A stretch of DNA of 64,000 bases from Holothuria scabra. Its lineage: Eukaryota > Echinodermata > Holothuroidea > Aspidochirotida > Holothuriidae. Both the position numbers and the translations under genes were made by a program. Where the stretch lies: assembly GCA_037179385.1 (NCBI GenBank), contig CM074179.1, positions 5,394,001 to 5,458,000 on the forward strand, read 5' to 3'. Below, in pieces: positions 1 to 11,469 of this stretch. How positions within the stretch are numbered: the stretch's first letter is position 1; every line of letters starts with the position of its first letter. The notes below the pieces were generated by a model. It was not told where the DNA came from and did not search any database. It was given only the letters and a program-made list of their open reading frames with translations.

Positions 1-1444
1 AGGGGGAATAGTTAGCATACTGACTAAATTAGTTAAAGAACACGTGCTATAAGACAGTGAATCTGCAACAGTGTATTCTGTGCCCTTAATATAACGGATA
101 TCCGTGGTAAATTGGGCGATGTTATCAAGCTGCCTGATCTCTCTAGGCGAATGCCTATCATGTTTAGCTTTTAAAGCGTATGTTAGTGGCTTGTGGTCGT
201 TAAGTATATAAAATGCGCGACCCTCAAGCATATGCTTAAAATACTTAAAGGACAAAAAGATTGCTAACAGCTCTCTCCCAAAAGTACTGTACCTCATTTG
301 AGTAGGGGAGAGCCTACGTGAAAAATGCAGTTGGCTTCCACACACTACTTACATTTTGCTGTAAAACACCGCTTACAGCAACATTGGAAGCATCAACAGT
401 TAAACATAACTCATCCGTTGAATTGGGATGTACTAAAAGTGTGGCACTTGCCAAAGCAGACTTAATTTCTTTAAAAGCAGTAAGTGCATCTCTCTGCAAC
501 GTAATGGACTTATTTAAAAATCTCCGTAACTTGAGTTAGGGACTTTGGTTCCGCAAAATTTTGCATAGCCTGTACCTTATGCGGAAGTGGTCTTACGCCG
601 GAACTAACAACACTGTGACCAAGGAACTCTAACGAAGGAACGCCAAACGTACATTTCGCAGGGTTGATTACAATACCATATTTGTCCAATCTTTCAAAAA
701 GTTGCCTAAGATGGGACATATGTTCTCCGGGGGAGTTGCTAGCCACCACTAAATCGTCGTTAAAGGCGTAGGCGAACGGTAAGCCTCTCAAAACTTCGTC
801 TATGAACCTTTGAAACGTTTGCGCAGCTGATCTGAGGCCAAATGGCATACGTAAAAAATCAAAGCAACCAAACGGCGTGGTAGTGGCGGTTTTAGGAATT
901 TCGCTAGGTTCTAATGGTATCTGGTGGAAGGCCCTAACCAAATCGATTTTACTAAAAGTCGAAGTACCGCTTAAATTTGCCGTAAAATCGTGCAAATGGG
1001 GTATAGGGTATGTATCCGGTACTGTTAATCTATTGAGAGCCTTGTTATCGTCACATAGGCGCCAATTACCCGTCTTCTTAGGGACCATGTGCAAAGGTGA
1101 GGCCCAATTTCCTTGTGCTGGTCTAATAATGTCAAACTGGAGCATGTGCTCGTACTCCTGTTTGGCCTAGCACTACATGGGGGGCCCTTGGTGACGATAT
1201 GGTGAGTCCCCGAATGTTTAACACCAGTGTCCCGATAACTAGGTCGTGTAAACTGAGGGAACTGGTTTAAAAGGCTATGGTACTGCGTGTCCTCTGATAC
1301 TAGGGAGTAGGTTGATGATGGAGATGGCCGTTTAGATGGTACCCCTGAAATTTGAAGGGAGGTAGTGATATCGATTAATCTGCGTCGACCTACATCAACT
1401 ACTAAATTGTAATGACCAAGGAAATCTGCACCCAAACTGCACAT
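1..1444 (-). pseudogene. gypsy reverse transcriptase and RNase H (broken pol)
   Basis: The protease-RT linker lies at 1444-1150. RT follows at 1145-510 with recognisable motifs: NWASPLHMVPKK, SKIDLVRAFHQIPL, FDFLRMPFGLRSAAQTFQRF and FLGHSV. The catalytic box usually written YLDD appears as FNDD. The thumb/tether after RT (normally about 40 residues) is collapsed at about 500-520, joining RT almost directly to RNase H. RNase H continues at 499-1 with LTVDASNVAVSGVL, the GRELLAIF box and NDHKPLTYAL, ending in the usual IKGTEYTVADSLS. Lesions are two frameshifts, an internal deletion and a changed active site. Confidence 0.85.
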
Positions 1445-1490
1445 GGTACATCGGCTATAGTGAAGATCCAGTTAAAGGTCCGCCTTAAGC

Positions 1491-1890
1491 CTAAGTCGAC
1501 ACTAAATTACTTCTGTCCGTATGTTTTAATAAGAGTTTTGTTTGCAGCCTGCAAAGAAAAGGAAGGTGGCCCTCGTTACCAAACTTAGACGCAGACAATA
1601 TACTAATGTCAGCACCGGTATGTATTAAATATTTGGTGCCAGTAATTGTATCACGAACATAAAAATGGCGACTTTTAATCGTGGATATGGGCCTATGACC
1701 TTTGTCCTTAGGAAAGTGATTTGTTGTTTTAGGTGGGCTATTCCCAACTAAAATCTCTGCTGTAGGCTGCCTTAATTGAAGTGCTAATGCTTCAACCTGC
1801 TTAGTAAGTTGCACTATTTGAGCATCCAATATATCTAACTCGGAGCTTTGGTGGGGTATTGACCACAGGTTGTGAGCCTACAGCAGACAT
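1491..1890 (-). pseudogene. gypsy Gag remnant fused to protease region
   Basis: The first frame from 1890 gives a short Gag-like start. After a frameshift near 1835, a second frame gives a Gln/Leu-rich coiled-coil-like stretch (LTKQVEALALQLRQ) followed within about 30 residues by the aspartic protease (YLIHTGADISIL). A normal gypsy Gag of several hundred residues would lie between these points, so most of Gag is deleted. The protease active-site triad reads HTGA instead of DTGA, which removes the catalytic aspartate. Family assignment is firm; function is lost. Confidence 0.7.
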
Positions 1891-2039
1891 TATGAATAAT
1901 TTGTATGAACTGGACAAAGAAAATTAAAAACAAGTACTAACAATGTACAGTGGTAACTTAGTAATATATACAGGTGGTGATATATGCAATGAATACAGAA
2001 TAGGTGGATGCTACTGTAGCGATTGTTGCTGTACTGTCA

Positions 2040-2912
2040 GGGTAGACGGGATCGCACTGTCGACACTTCCGGCATCCTGACCGCAAGGGGCCACACCTTA
2101 GCCTTCAACAGAAGCCGAAAGAGAGTCTGACCTAATGCCCCGGGTTTCGGGATCAGAATCCGGTGCACCACTTTCACTATGAACTACCTGACTCTCGGGG
2201 GCTTGATGAGGTGATTCGCCAATAACCGCAGCCCCCCCCCCTCGTCCCACACGCTGCTTGAAGGCTTCGCCCGACTGGCAATGGAAAGAGGGCAGTCTGC
2301 CTCCCCGTGACCTGACTTTTTATACGTCAAACACGAGACGCCTACGATACAGTTTTTCGAGACGTGCCCTAGCTGCTTACACTTGAAACATGTGGGCTCG
2401 TTGCACTCTCGAGCGAAATGATCGTTACTGTTACACTTAAGACATGTCCGAGGCTGACCAAGGTAGCGGATCAAACAGAACCGCCCACCCAAGTGAATGG
2501 CCGATGGGATGTCTTTGTCCAACTCGATTTGATAGTGGTGGATGCCATTGAAAACTTCAGGGTACTCGGGCATTGTGAGAAATTTTGCTCGGATAACTTT
2601 CCCATAGCGACCTAAAATAAACCTGATTACATTGTCATCTTGTTCAAAAGGCACGTGTATCACATTAACTGTTTTGATTTTGTCTCCATACGAAACAACA
2701 CTGGCACCTGGCATTTTAGTCACAGCTGGCAAAATCTTTTGCTTAACCTCCACAGTCTTAAATGTAATGTCCCAAGTACGATTCGGCAACTCCTCAACAC
2801 ACAACAAATGCTCCCCAACCTTGACACCACTTTCAGACAGGAAACGGAAAACCTCCTTTTTACCAGACCAGTCCAATCGAACTTGAATCGAATGTTTACG
2901 ATTCAGAGTCAT
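2040..2912 (-). pseudogene. Tx1-type LINE ORF1 (nucleic-acid-binding, CCHC knuckles), copy A0
   Basis: The 242-residue open frame 2912-2184 begins MTLNRKHSIQ. An RRM-like N-terminal half is followed by about three Cys/His knuckles: CLKCNSNDHFAREC, CFKCKQLGHVSKNC, and a third with a missing Cys/His spacing (CLTYKKSGHGEADC). This is the ORF1 architecture of Tx1-clade LINEs, which binds element RNA. A Ser/Glu/Asp-rich tail continues in another frame to about 2100 and stops. No matching ORF2 follows; the gypsy element begins instead. LINE A lies about 22 bp upstream of this start codon, so A sits in the leader of A0. Confidence 0.75.
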
Positions 2913-3129
2913 GGTGGAAGCTGTGAGAATCTAGGAACAGATACTTTTCTGTAACTTCACATTACATGTACATATACAAAAGTCTTACAAAGTTGTGAAA
3001 ATTAAAAGAAGGTATTGAAAGACATTCATTGAAATAATACGGACAAGTTACACATAATTAACAGGAAAATTTTCAATTTCGGAAGATTAAATTTTGAAAT
3101 ATTATTTACAATCCTGACAAAGGACTTTC

Positions 3130-4745
3130 CCGAAACCCAAACGTTTAGGAACCGTTCTCTTGGTTAGCGACTAAAATCCGCTGTCACTCGATCTATGACC
3201 TCCCGAGAAATCATTTTTATGATATTACCATCTTCAATCACCTTTTTCTCGAACACGTGTATACATCTACATTTCCACATGATGTGGAACCCGAACATTA
3301 AGAAGTTAAGGTTAAAATGAAAATGTCCTCCAAGCATTTTTCCGGCTACGGAGTGAACCCATAAGAGTATTAGAAGTTTTAGGACACTCCCAAAAAATGT
3401 GCCTTGTGGCCTCTAACTTCCCACAATTCCGAATTTTGCATACCCCACTATACACTTTCCATTTCTTTAGCTTTGCACCAGAATACAAAGTGGAGTGAGC
3501 TAGTGTCCAGGAAAAATCAGACTGTCTCTGATCTAAAATAGGGTTTGAAACTGCTTTCCAGATCTCCCCTTGATAAACTTTAACAAGTTCTCTGCCTATT
3601 ATATGAAAAAGTATGTTGTAAAACTCGTACGGAAGTCCATCAATACCCGGCGACTTGCTAAGCAACGCTTTGAGAGCCTTTTCCACTTCAAGAAGCTCAA
3701 CAGGTCCCTCTAACTTGGCGGAAGATTCCGCATCAAGGGGATTGTTAATGCAAATTAACAACTCGTGACAACCATCATCAACATTTTCATCTCGTGCAAA
3801 GAGATGAGAACAAAATTCACGGAAGACTTCCAAAATGCCCTTATAATGTGTTACGATGTTCCCTGTAGAGTCACCAATAGGACAAATCGCCTCACTCTCC
3901 GCGCGAAATCTTTCCTGTCTATGAAAAAAGGGAGATTTTCTCCTCCGAGTCCAGAAAGCGAGCCCTAGAGCGAATGAAAGCCCCCCTCTTTTCTGTATCG
4001 AGCAAATTTTCAAATTCTTTTCTATTAGCCATATTTAAATTGGACTTAAGTGTCTCCAGACGAGCCCGCCTTGCTCGTGCCAGACGAACACTATGCCGGA
4101 TAATTAAACCTTTCGCTCTTTCTGGTCTTCCCACCAGTCTATGATATTCTTGAAACCTAGTGTCAGAGTGCACCACTTATCAAAATACATCTTAAAATCT
4201 GCTTGAAAATCCTTATCCCGCAGAACTGAGACATTGCACTTCCAAATCCCTCTTCTTCTAACCTCGCCGTCTGTAGTTTGAAAGATATCATTGACCAAAT
4301 TATGATAGTGGAAAATTTTGAATGGAAACACTACCGATAGAAAATTCAGGAGGTACGTAAACACGATCAAGACGGGAACTCTGGCCTTTTCCTAAATGGG
4401 TCCACATAAACCCAGGGGCCTGCGGGTATTTAAACCCCGGGCAGTCTTTGAGTCTGTGGGAGGTGAGGAAATCCCCCAACTCTCTCTACTTCCAATAAAG
4501 CAAGTGGTATTGTTGGACGTGCCCGTCCTACCTCTGCCACACATAATACTATTAAAACCCCCAGCAAGTGCAACTGGTTCTGAACCATGTGCAAAGGTGT
4601 ACATTTCGCTGAAAAAATCAATTCTGTCCCGAGGTACAGTAAGACCGTAAACATTACATAAACCAAAGTAGGACGAATCTGGCAATTTTCCTCGCCTCAG
4701 CTGTGTCGTCACCCCCCTCTTTGCGTACTCGTCGAGGGATTTCAA
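3130..4745 (-). pseudogene. LINE A ORF2 remnant (endonuclease + partial RT + C-terminal knuckle)
   Basis: APE-type endonuclease pieces lie at 4745-4300: the YFGLCNVYGLTVP strand, VALAGGFNSI (normally GDFN; Asp is replaced) and QSSRLDRVYVPPEFS. The linker follows at 4290-3920 (WKCNVSVLRD, LARARRARLETLKSNL), then RT fingers (KSPGIDGLPYEFYN). At about 3575 the RT palm, including the catalytic YADD, is missing. The frame joins directly to the C-terminal region (DFSWTLAHSTLYSGAKL, then the CCHC-like RNCGKLEATRHIFWEC). This is a deletion derivative with extra frameshifts. Confidence 0.75.
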
Positions 4746-4772
4746 TAGTAGGCGATACTTCCCTCGGTCTTC

Positions 4773-5859
4773 TCACTCCCGCCTCACCTTACTCTGTGTG
4801 GGGGAAATGATGTCCTCCGTCGCTGACCCTTCAGTTGTCAGATTGAAATCCTCTGTGAGAGTCTGGCCTCCAAAGGCCTCTTCTCTATGACCGTCCTCAA
4901 ATGTGTCCCCCTCCTCCGTCGCCATAACTTCATCCCCACCCCCACTCCCTTTTTCCTCCACTCCGTCTCTTGCATCTACCTCAGCTTTTCCTTCCCCTTC
5001 CTGTAAATCGCTCTGCGCCATTTCTCGTGGATTGGTCGATGACTTCACGCGAAGTCACCTACCCGCTTTTCCCTTCGTTTCTTTGCTATGAGTCTCTTTA
5101 TTACCAGACAACTCCACCCAGTCTTCCAGCCTTTCTCCTTCCTCGATTGCTTCCCCTTCATCCTTCCCGATCTCCTCCACCATGCTGGTCCCCTCCTCCT
5201 GCACTACACGTGCTTCCGTAACAACTAATTCTTCTGGTTCCATCTTCTCTGTCAGCTCAGCTCCACCCTTTCTCCAAGTCGTTCTGGGTCCGCCGACTCT
5301 GTTTGCAAAGGAGATACGGCATTGCTGAAAAGTGCGCCCCTCCTTCCTGCACACAGTACATACAACGAGTCGGGTACACTTATTGGCCACATGCCAAACC
5401 TCCAAACACTTGTAAGATCACACTAACTAACCCAGCAATCTCTTCCCGCCAGAGTTATTGAGGACGGGATATCCTCTTTAAGGGCCGTCTTATACTGCCT
5501 GGTGCCGTTTAAGAGACCGGCCCGTCCTCTGTACGTGAGGAATCTCCCGCACACCACTCGACCATACTTCCCCAAGACGTACCTCACTACATTATCGTTC
5601 AGTTCATGGGAACGTGCAAAACATTCACCACTTTCAGCTCCTCGGAATAACTCTCAGCTGTGACAACCTTGGAGTTTGCCACCGCCGGCCAGTTCGTCCG
5701 TCGCAGCTCACCAAACTTGAAAGTCCCATCAAACTCCTTCCCAGGCAAAGCCTGTACGGCTAACAAATCCTCAACCTTAACGTTCACCGAGACTAAAAAA
5801 TTTGAAAATGTCGAAGTCAGGGTCATCCTTCCAAAGACTAATTTTGATGGACTTTTCAC
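4773..5859 (-). pseudogene. LINE A ORF1 remnant
   Basis: The RRM-like N-terminal region is recognisable from 5859 (VEDLLAVQALPGKEFDGTFK, then KVVNVLHVP) and aligns with A0 ORF1 (NVIHVPFEQDDNVIRFILGRYGK). After a frameshift near 5600 the match resumes, then decays. The zinc-knuckle region is hardly visible around 5400-5300. From 5270 to 4773 the frame is a low-complexity Glu/Gly/Lys-rich acidic tail, as in the C-terminal tails of the other ORF1s. Several stops and frameshifts make it non-functional. Confidence 0.6.
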
Positions 5860-6017
5860 GGATCAAAGTCCCAGAAGGAACACCGGAGGAAGCTCCTTCG
5901 ACAGCAATGAGGCCGTGATAGGATAAACCGCTCAATACTGAAATGAATAAAATTTGATTGTCTAAAGAGTGCTGAATGTAGAGGAGAGATAATAAACACG
6001 TCCGCTCTCTATGAGAA

Positions 6018-6345
6018 AAGAACAGATACTTTTCTTTGAATATATTTCGTCTCTTGGAAACATATCAAAACGAATAATACAAATAATTTATATATGTATA
6101 TATAAAATTGGAAGGATAACAACATAACGAAGGTGAACTTTCACCGGCAAAGGCAAGACAAAAGAGAAAAGAACGGATACTTTTCTTTGAATATATTTCG
6201 TCTCTTGGAAACATATCAAAACGAATAATACAAATAATTTATATATGTATATATAAAATTGGAAGGATAACAACATAACGAAGGTGAACTTTCACCGGCA
6301 AAGGCAAGACAAAAGAGAAAAGAACGGATACTTTTCTTTGAGTTT
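6018..6345. repeat. 151-bp tandem repeat, about 2.2 copies
   Basis: The unit starts AAGAACRGATACTTTTCTTT at 6018, 6169 and 6320, with almost no divergence between the first two units. The unit start is the complement of the 3' terminal sequence of LINE B (GAAAAGTATCCGTTCTT). The array therefore lies at the LINE B 3' end, next to the LINE A 5' end. It contains a short ATATATGTATATATA stretch. The repeat was probably made during or after LINE insertion. Confidence 0.85.
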
Positions 6346-9300
6346 ATTAACAAAAACTTCACTTGCAATTTACAAAGGTATTACAAAGTGAAAAATGAAA
6401 ATTTAAAAGGCAAAGGTCAGGTGGAATGATCAGTACGGAATTAAAATAAGTTAACGTAAGTTACTACAAAACAGGTCTAAAACAAGAACAAAAGCACATA
6501 CTGCTTCTAGTCGACTGAGCGATGACACTAACTACTGTTCAACAAGAGTCGTGGGGACTTTTAGAAAAAAAAAAAACTTCTGTTCAACAACAATGTATGC
6601 TTACAAAGCTAAAGGAGGCAATAAAAGATATATCAACAAACCAAACCGTTTGTAATTATGACAGATTAAATCCCAACACATTACCTCCCACCCTCACAAA
6701 GGGCTTGCCAGTAACCCAATCCCTTAGAAACTTTTCCCTGGGAAGTCGGCGAAAATCAGCTATCACCCTATCCTTAATCTCTTAAGAAATCATTTTAATG
6801 ACATTGTTTTCAACTATTCTTTTTAAATGAATACATCTACATTTCCACATAAGGTGTTTCATAACTACAAAAATTAACCAAACCCTATTGAGTACCGACA
6901 TTGTTGCACGGAGAGAAGGGGGACCAAACATGAAAAAGTTAAATCGCAATGATTTCCAAGTAATTTCCGGGCCACGGAATGAACCCACACAAGGATGTCA
7001 TAAGTTTTAGAACACTCCCAGAAAAGATGACGTGTGGTCTCTAACTCCCCACAGTTTCTTACTTAACATATCCCGTTATAAATTTTCCACTTTTTTAACT
7101 TTTCCCCGGTATACAGGACAGAATGTGCCAATCAGAATCTCCACGAAAAATCAATCAAACAGCTTTCCAAATCTCCCCCCACGGTAATGTCGGTTATCTC
7201 GACTTCACCAAAGGATTTACTTTTTTTTGGAGAAAGTTTCTCAACAATCTTCTTTTATTTTGTTCCCACTAACTAGAAAACCGCTATCAGAGGCGTGCAT
7301 ATGAAAAATTTCCTCACAAGCTAATTTTAAAAATGGACTACTAATGCTACAATTAGGTCTCGAATTTGACCACAAATGCGGGTAAAAACGTCGCAATAAG
7401 CCGTGAAAAATCTAATGAGAAAGAAATGCACAAGGGGTGCATCCCCCCGCAACAGAGGTAACAGTGGTCTCACAAGAAGCGCTTTCATCTTCACCCTGAA
7501 ATTTTCCAACCCGAGCCCCCCTTCTAACTTAGTCAAACACACTACCTTCCTTGCGACCATTTCCGTCTTTCCTTTCCAGATGAAACCATAAACAATCTTG
7601 TCAAGTTCATGACTAACTTCCTCTGGAATTGGGAATACTGGAGCAAGATAATAAAACAAAGAGTAAATTAAGGCATTGGTTATAAGAACCCTCCCAGGGA
7701 GTAATGAATTTCTATTCTTCCACTGACGAAGACACTTGTCAGCCTTTTCAAAACGAAAAGTCCAATTACTAAGGACTGCTGCTTCGCTACCAAAGAAAAT
7801 CTCTGTAATCGTAATAGATTCGTCACTCCACTTAATATTAGCGGGCAATTTCCTTCCAGCAAAACCACCCAACCGTTACCCGCACGTTTTGTGCATATTA
7901 ACAGTCGCTCCGGTAGCCTTTTGAAAAACACTGAAAGAACTAAAGAAAAATTTACCATCTCTTACACACGCACGTGGCATCATCAGCGTATTGTACAAAT
8001 TTAACCACTCTTGCCATTACTTCCTGGAAGGGTTAATCCGCGGATTTTTTGGACACTTATGTATGTAACGAGCAAGCGATTCTATAAAGAGAACATAAAG
8101 AGATGGAGACAATGGGCAGCCTTGTCGAACCACTCTCGCTATCTTTACATCCTCACTTAGAAAACCATAAACAAGAATGCGACTACAAATATTGGTGTAA
8201 AGAATCTTAATCCACTGACAAAACTTTTCCCCAAAATTAAACTTACGGAGGACCTTGAACAAAAAATGCCAATTGACTTTGTCAAAAGCCTTTTCCTGGT
8301 CAACAGATATCAGAGCACAGTTGACAGGTCTAATGTTAGCTAGATCAACAATGTCTCGACATAAAAAAAGGTTGGTGTGAATAGACCTTCCGGGAACCGA
8401 ACAAATTTGCAGATCATTTATCAGCAGAGGCATCACAGAGGACAATATGGTTTGTACCAGTTTTGACATATTTTGTAGTCACTGGTAAGTAAGCTAATAG
8501 GCCTGCGATTGGCTGGGTTAAGTGAATCACCGTTCTTTGGCAACAAAACTATGATCCCCGTTCTTTGAGAAGGAGACAAAAGACCACAACTGAAAATCTC
8601 CTGATAAACTTGAATAGGCTCTGTACCTACAATATTTACTCTGAAAAACTCGTAAGGAAGTCCATCAACACCCGAGGACTTGTTGTTAGGCAACATTTTG
8701 AGGGCTTGCTCTACTTCGGGAAGCTCAATGGTTCCCTCTAATTTGGCTGCAGATACAGTATCTAGAGGATTATTAATGCAATTTAACAAGTCATCTTGGC
8801 ACCCTTCATCAATGTTCTCTCCTCTAGCGAAGAGATTTGAATAAAAATCATGATAGACCCCTAGAACGTCCTTATAACGAGTCACGACATCCCCTGTAGG
8901 GTCACGGATAGAGCGAATCGCCTTACTCTCCGCACGGAATCTTTCTTGTCTGTGGAAGAAGGAAGACGGTTTCTGCTCTGAATCTAGAAAGCGTACTCTG
9001 GATCGCATAAAGCCCCTCCCCCTTTTTTTCTTTTTTCTACATCCAACAGATTTTCAAATTCCTTTTTGTGAGCTTTGATGTAAGCTGGACTTAAGTGTCT
9101 CCAAGCGAGCGCGCCTTGTTCGTGCTAGACGAACACTGTGTCGGATAATTAAAGCTTTCGCTTTTTCTTTCACGTCCTCCCACCAATCTATGATAGAATT
9201 AAAACCAGGCTTCAAAGTGCTACACATTTCAAAATGCCTCTTAAAATCTGCTTGAAGATTCTCATCTCCCAGTACTGTTGTATCGCACTTCCAAACCGCT

Positions 9301-9478
9301 CTCCCTCTAGCCCTATCTCGTGTAATATTTAGTGTAACCTCAACCAAATTATGATCTGAAAGAGGAAAATTTCAGATGGAAACATTGCGAATAGAAAATT
9401 CAGAAGGTACGTAGACCCGATCAATACGGGAACTCTGGCCTTTTGCTATATGGGTCCACGATTAAGGACGTTTTTGGT
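6346..9478 (-). mobile_element. Tx1-clade LINE copy B (5'-truncated)
   Basis: The copy starts inside the ORF2 endonuclease at about 9450 and runs through RT and the C-terminal domain to a 3' tail at about 6346. It is clearly related to A but retains the RT palm. A 15-bp poly-G run (9479-9493) marks its 5' junction with copy C. Truncation at the 5' end is the usual result of target-primed reverse transcription. Confidence 0.8.
6790..9450 (-). pseudogene. LINE B ORF2 remnant (endonuclease end, RT, C-terminal domain)
   Basis: The order is: endonuclease end (QSSRIDRVYVPSEFSIRNVS, then SDHNLVEVTL) at about 9430-9340; linker at 9347-9054; RT fingers at 9008-8440 (GVDGLPYEFF, SQRTGIIVLLPKNGDSLNPA); palm at 8440-8017 (LISVDQEKAFDKVNW, VVRQGCPLSPSLYVLFIESLARY); YADDATCV at about 8000-7965; and thumb at 7958-7327 (LGGFAGRKLPANIKWSDES, LEGGLGLENF). 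A Cys/His region sits near 7080-7000. The YADD catalytic box survives, but frameshifts near 9040, 8450, 8000 and 7880 and stops after 7330 destroy the frame. Confidence 0.85.
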
Positions 9479-9493
9479 GGGGGGGGGGGGGGG
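9479..9493. repeat. poly-G tract (15 G) at LINE B/C junction
   Basis: An uninterrupted run of 15 G lies exactly where the LINE B endonuclease homology stops and the LINE C 3' region begins. Similar G/C runs of 12-18 bp occur elsewhere in the window (15,113; 53,012; 57,270; 57,817; 58,094). Confidence 0.8.
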
Positions 9494-9499
9494 CGTGAA

Positions 9500-11454
9500 C
9501 TATTCGAAATGCCCTTTGAACCTGGTTGCAGTGATTGACAGGTCACTAACTTGCTAACTAAGCTGAGGGATTTCTTGTTTTTACAAAATTAAATAGAGTG
9601 GGCAGCGGTACTTCCAAATAAACCATTTTGTCGCACACATGGCATACCAAATTCTGTCAAAGATGACCGGTTGCATGCGAAGGGAGGGAGCCCCGAACAT
9701 GAACAAGGGTTTACAAAACACATTTCCCCCAGCCAGCTCTGACACGAACTGCTTTATCCACGACAAGATTTCAGATACCCCGCGGACACTCCCCAAAAAT
9801 GTGAGAAGGGTCTCGACGACCCTGCAGCCAGCAGGTGCAGGGTCGTTGAATTTCCAGCCCCTATCGAATTTCCACTCCCTTAAACCCTCCCCGCTGCTGT
9901 GAGAAGACGCACCTAAACGGACCGCCCCTTTCTTCTACACCAGCTCCTAATTTTCTCCCCGGTAACGAGAACGGAGTGGGCTAGGCGCCACTGAAAATCT
10001 ACTAACTTGGGCTCAAGCCAGGGGGCAAAAACAGACTTCCAGATACGGGCCCAGTGTCGAGAGGGAGCCTTTCCAACCACTGACGGGGCAACCCCCACAG
10101 GCCCGAGATGACTGACAAGAAACTTGGTAGAGTAACACCCAGGGTAACCCTTGAAGAGAACGAGAAAGTTTCACAATAACCTAACACCCAGTTTGTAAAA
10201 GAGATGAACACTCGTCACCATTGGGCCTGGAATTACACCATAACTCAGGGAGAACCTGTCTCAGTGGTTTGGCAACAAAATACCTAAAAAGGAAGAAACA
10301 TGCCGGGCGCGGTACAATATCGCAGACCCGGAGAAAAGCTTTGACAAACAATGCCTGTAGCTTACACTTAAACTCATCCAAGCCTAACCCACCCCCGTTC
10401 TTAGTAAGTGAAACAACCTTCCTAACCACCAGTTCCGCTTTCCCCGACCACAAAAATCTGAAGGCGGCCCTTTCGATTTGTACGACCACGGAATCGGGAG
10501 CTGGAAAAACAGGTGCGATAAAATAAAACGGGGAAAACCACGGCATTGAGAACCAGCTTCTTACCAACCAGCGAGAGATTTCTTCCTCCCCACTCTCTTA
10601 AGCGAGCCTCTGCCTTCTCTACTTGTGACTGCCAATTACTCCTAACGGCGTAAGCGGACCCAAAAATCACCCCGGTAATTTTAATACTAGTGTCGTCCAC
10701 TGAATTGCAGCCGGGAGCTTACGCCCAACAAAGTCCCCCAACTTGAGCCCGCAGGTTTTTGCTAAATTGAGCGAAGCTCCCGACGCCCTGTCAAACAACT
10801 TCATAACACTAAAAAACTCTTTGACATCCCTTGGGCAACTAGCTATGCACGTTGCAACGTCTGCATACTGTAAAAATTTAACCAGGCCCCCACTCCCGGG
10901 GAGAGTGACGCCCCTAATGCCTTCATACCAAGCAATATACCTAGCCAGGGGCTCAATAAACAAGACGTAAAGTAACGGGGGAAAGGGGACACCCCTGACG
11001 GACTCCCCTTCTAATGGCAACCTTCTTAGACATTACATTGTTTACGATAATACGACTAGAAATGTCCCAATAAAGAATGTCCACCCACTTACAAAAGGAG
11101 GAACCGAAACCAATTTCGTCAAGGACCCTCTTGAGAAAAGACCAGTCTACCTAATCAAAGGCTTTGTGCTGATCCAGAGAGATAAAAGCACCGGACCCCC
11201 TCCCCCTTGCCTTGAACGAAATTAATAATGTCCCTAACAAGAAACACATTATCGTGAATCGAGCGACCTGGGACAGCACAAGTTTAAAAATGTCCCACCA
11301 CAGTAGACATAACCTTAGAAAGTCTGACCTGAAGGACCTTGGCTAAAATCTTATAATCAACAGTTAGAAGGCTGATCGGCCTTCGATTCCCTGGATCCAG
11401 AGGGTCTCCTCCCTTCGGAAGGAGAGTAATCACAGCAGTACGCTGCGGATTCAC
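9500..11454 (-). mobile_element. Tx1-clade LINE copy C, main part (interrupted by the CACTA element)
   Basis: ORF2 can be read in several frames from 11,450 to 9581. RT fingers are at 11,450-11,300 (QRTAVITLLPKGGDPLDPGN and VDYKILAKVL). Palm follows at 11,200-10,860 with the catalytic box changed to YADV (FLQYADVATCIA). The thumb is at 10,800-10,400 (LGDFVGRKLPAAIQW, LTKNGGGLGLDEF), with the C-terminal domain to 9581. At least six frameshifts or stops are present. The copy ends abruptly at 11,454, where the CACTA element starts; its upstream continuation is at 27,873. Confidence 0.85.
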
Positions 11455-11469
11455 TACACTGTAAAAACA

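Larger units (their letters stand above)
1..1890 (-). mobile_element. Ty3/gypsy LTR retrotransposon remnant (pol, left-truncated by window)
   Basis: Reading leftwards there is a short Gag start (ATG at 1890), a protease region, reverse transcriptase and RNase H in canonical Ty3/gypsy order. The element leaves the window at position 1 before integrase or the 3' LTR, and I could not delimit a 5' LTR or primer-binding site in the AT-rich leader at about 1891-2030. Reading frames change at least at about 1840, 1440, 1145 and 500, so the copy is dead. Protein similarity is to the widespread invertebrate gypsy/mag-like pol family. Confidence 0.85.
2936..6013 (-). mobile_element. Tx1-clade LINE copy A, both ends present, internally deleted
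   Basis: The 5' end at about 6010 carries the AGAGAGCGGACGTG motif also found at the 5' end of the full-length copies E and F. The 3' end at about 2936 ends in GAAAAGTATCTGTTC, matching the 3' tail of copy B. Between them are a decayed ORF1 (5859-4773) and an ORF2 that keeps endonuclease, the N-terminal half of RT and the C-terminal knuckle but lacks the RT core. At 3.1 kb it is far shorter than the 5.1-kb intact copies. I did not find a clean target-site duplication. Confidence 0.75.
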
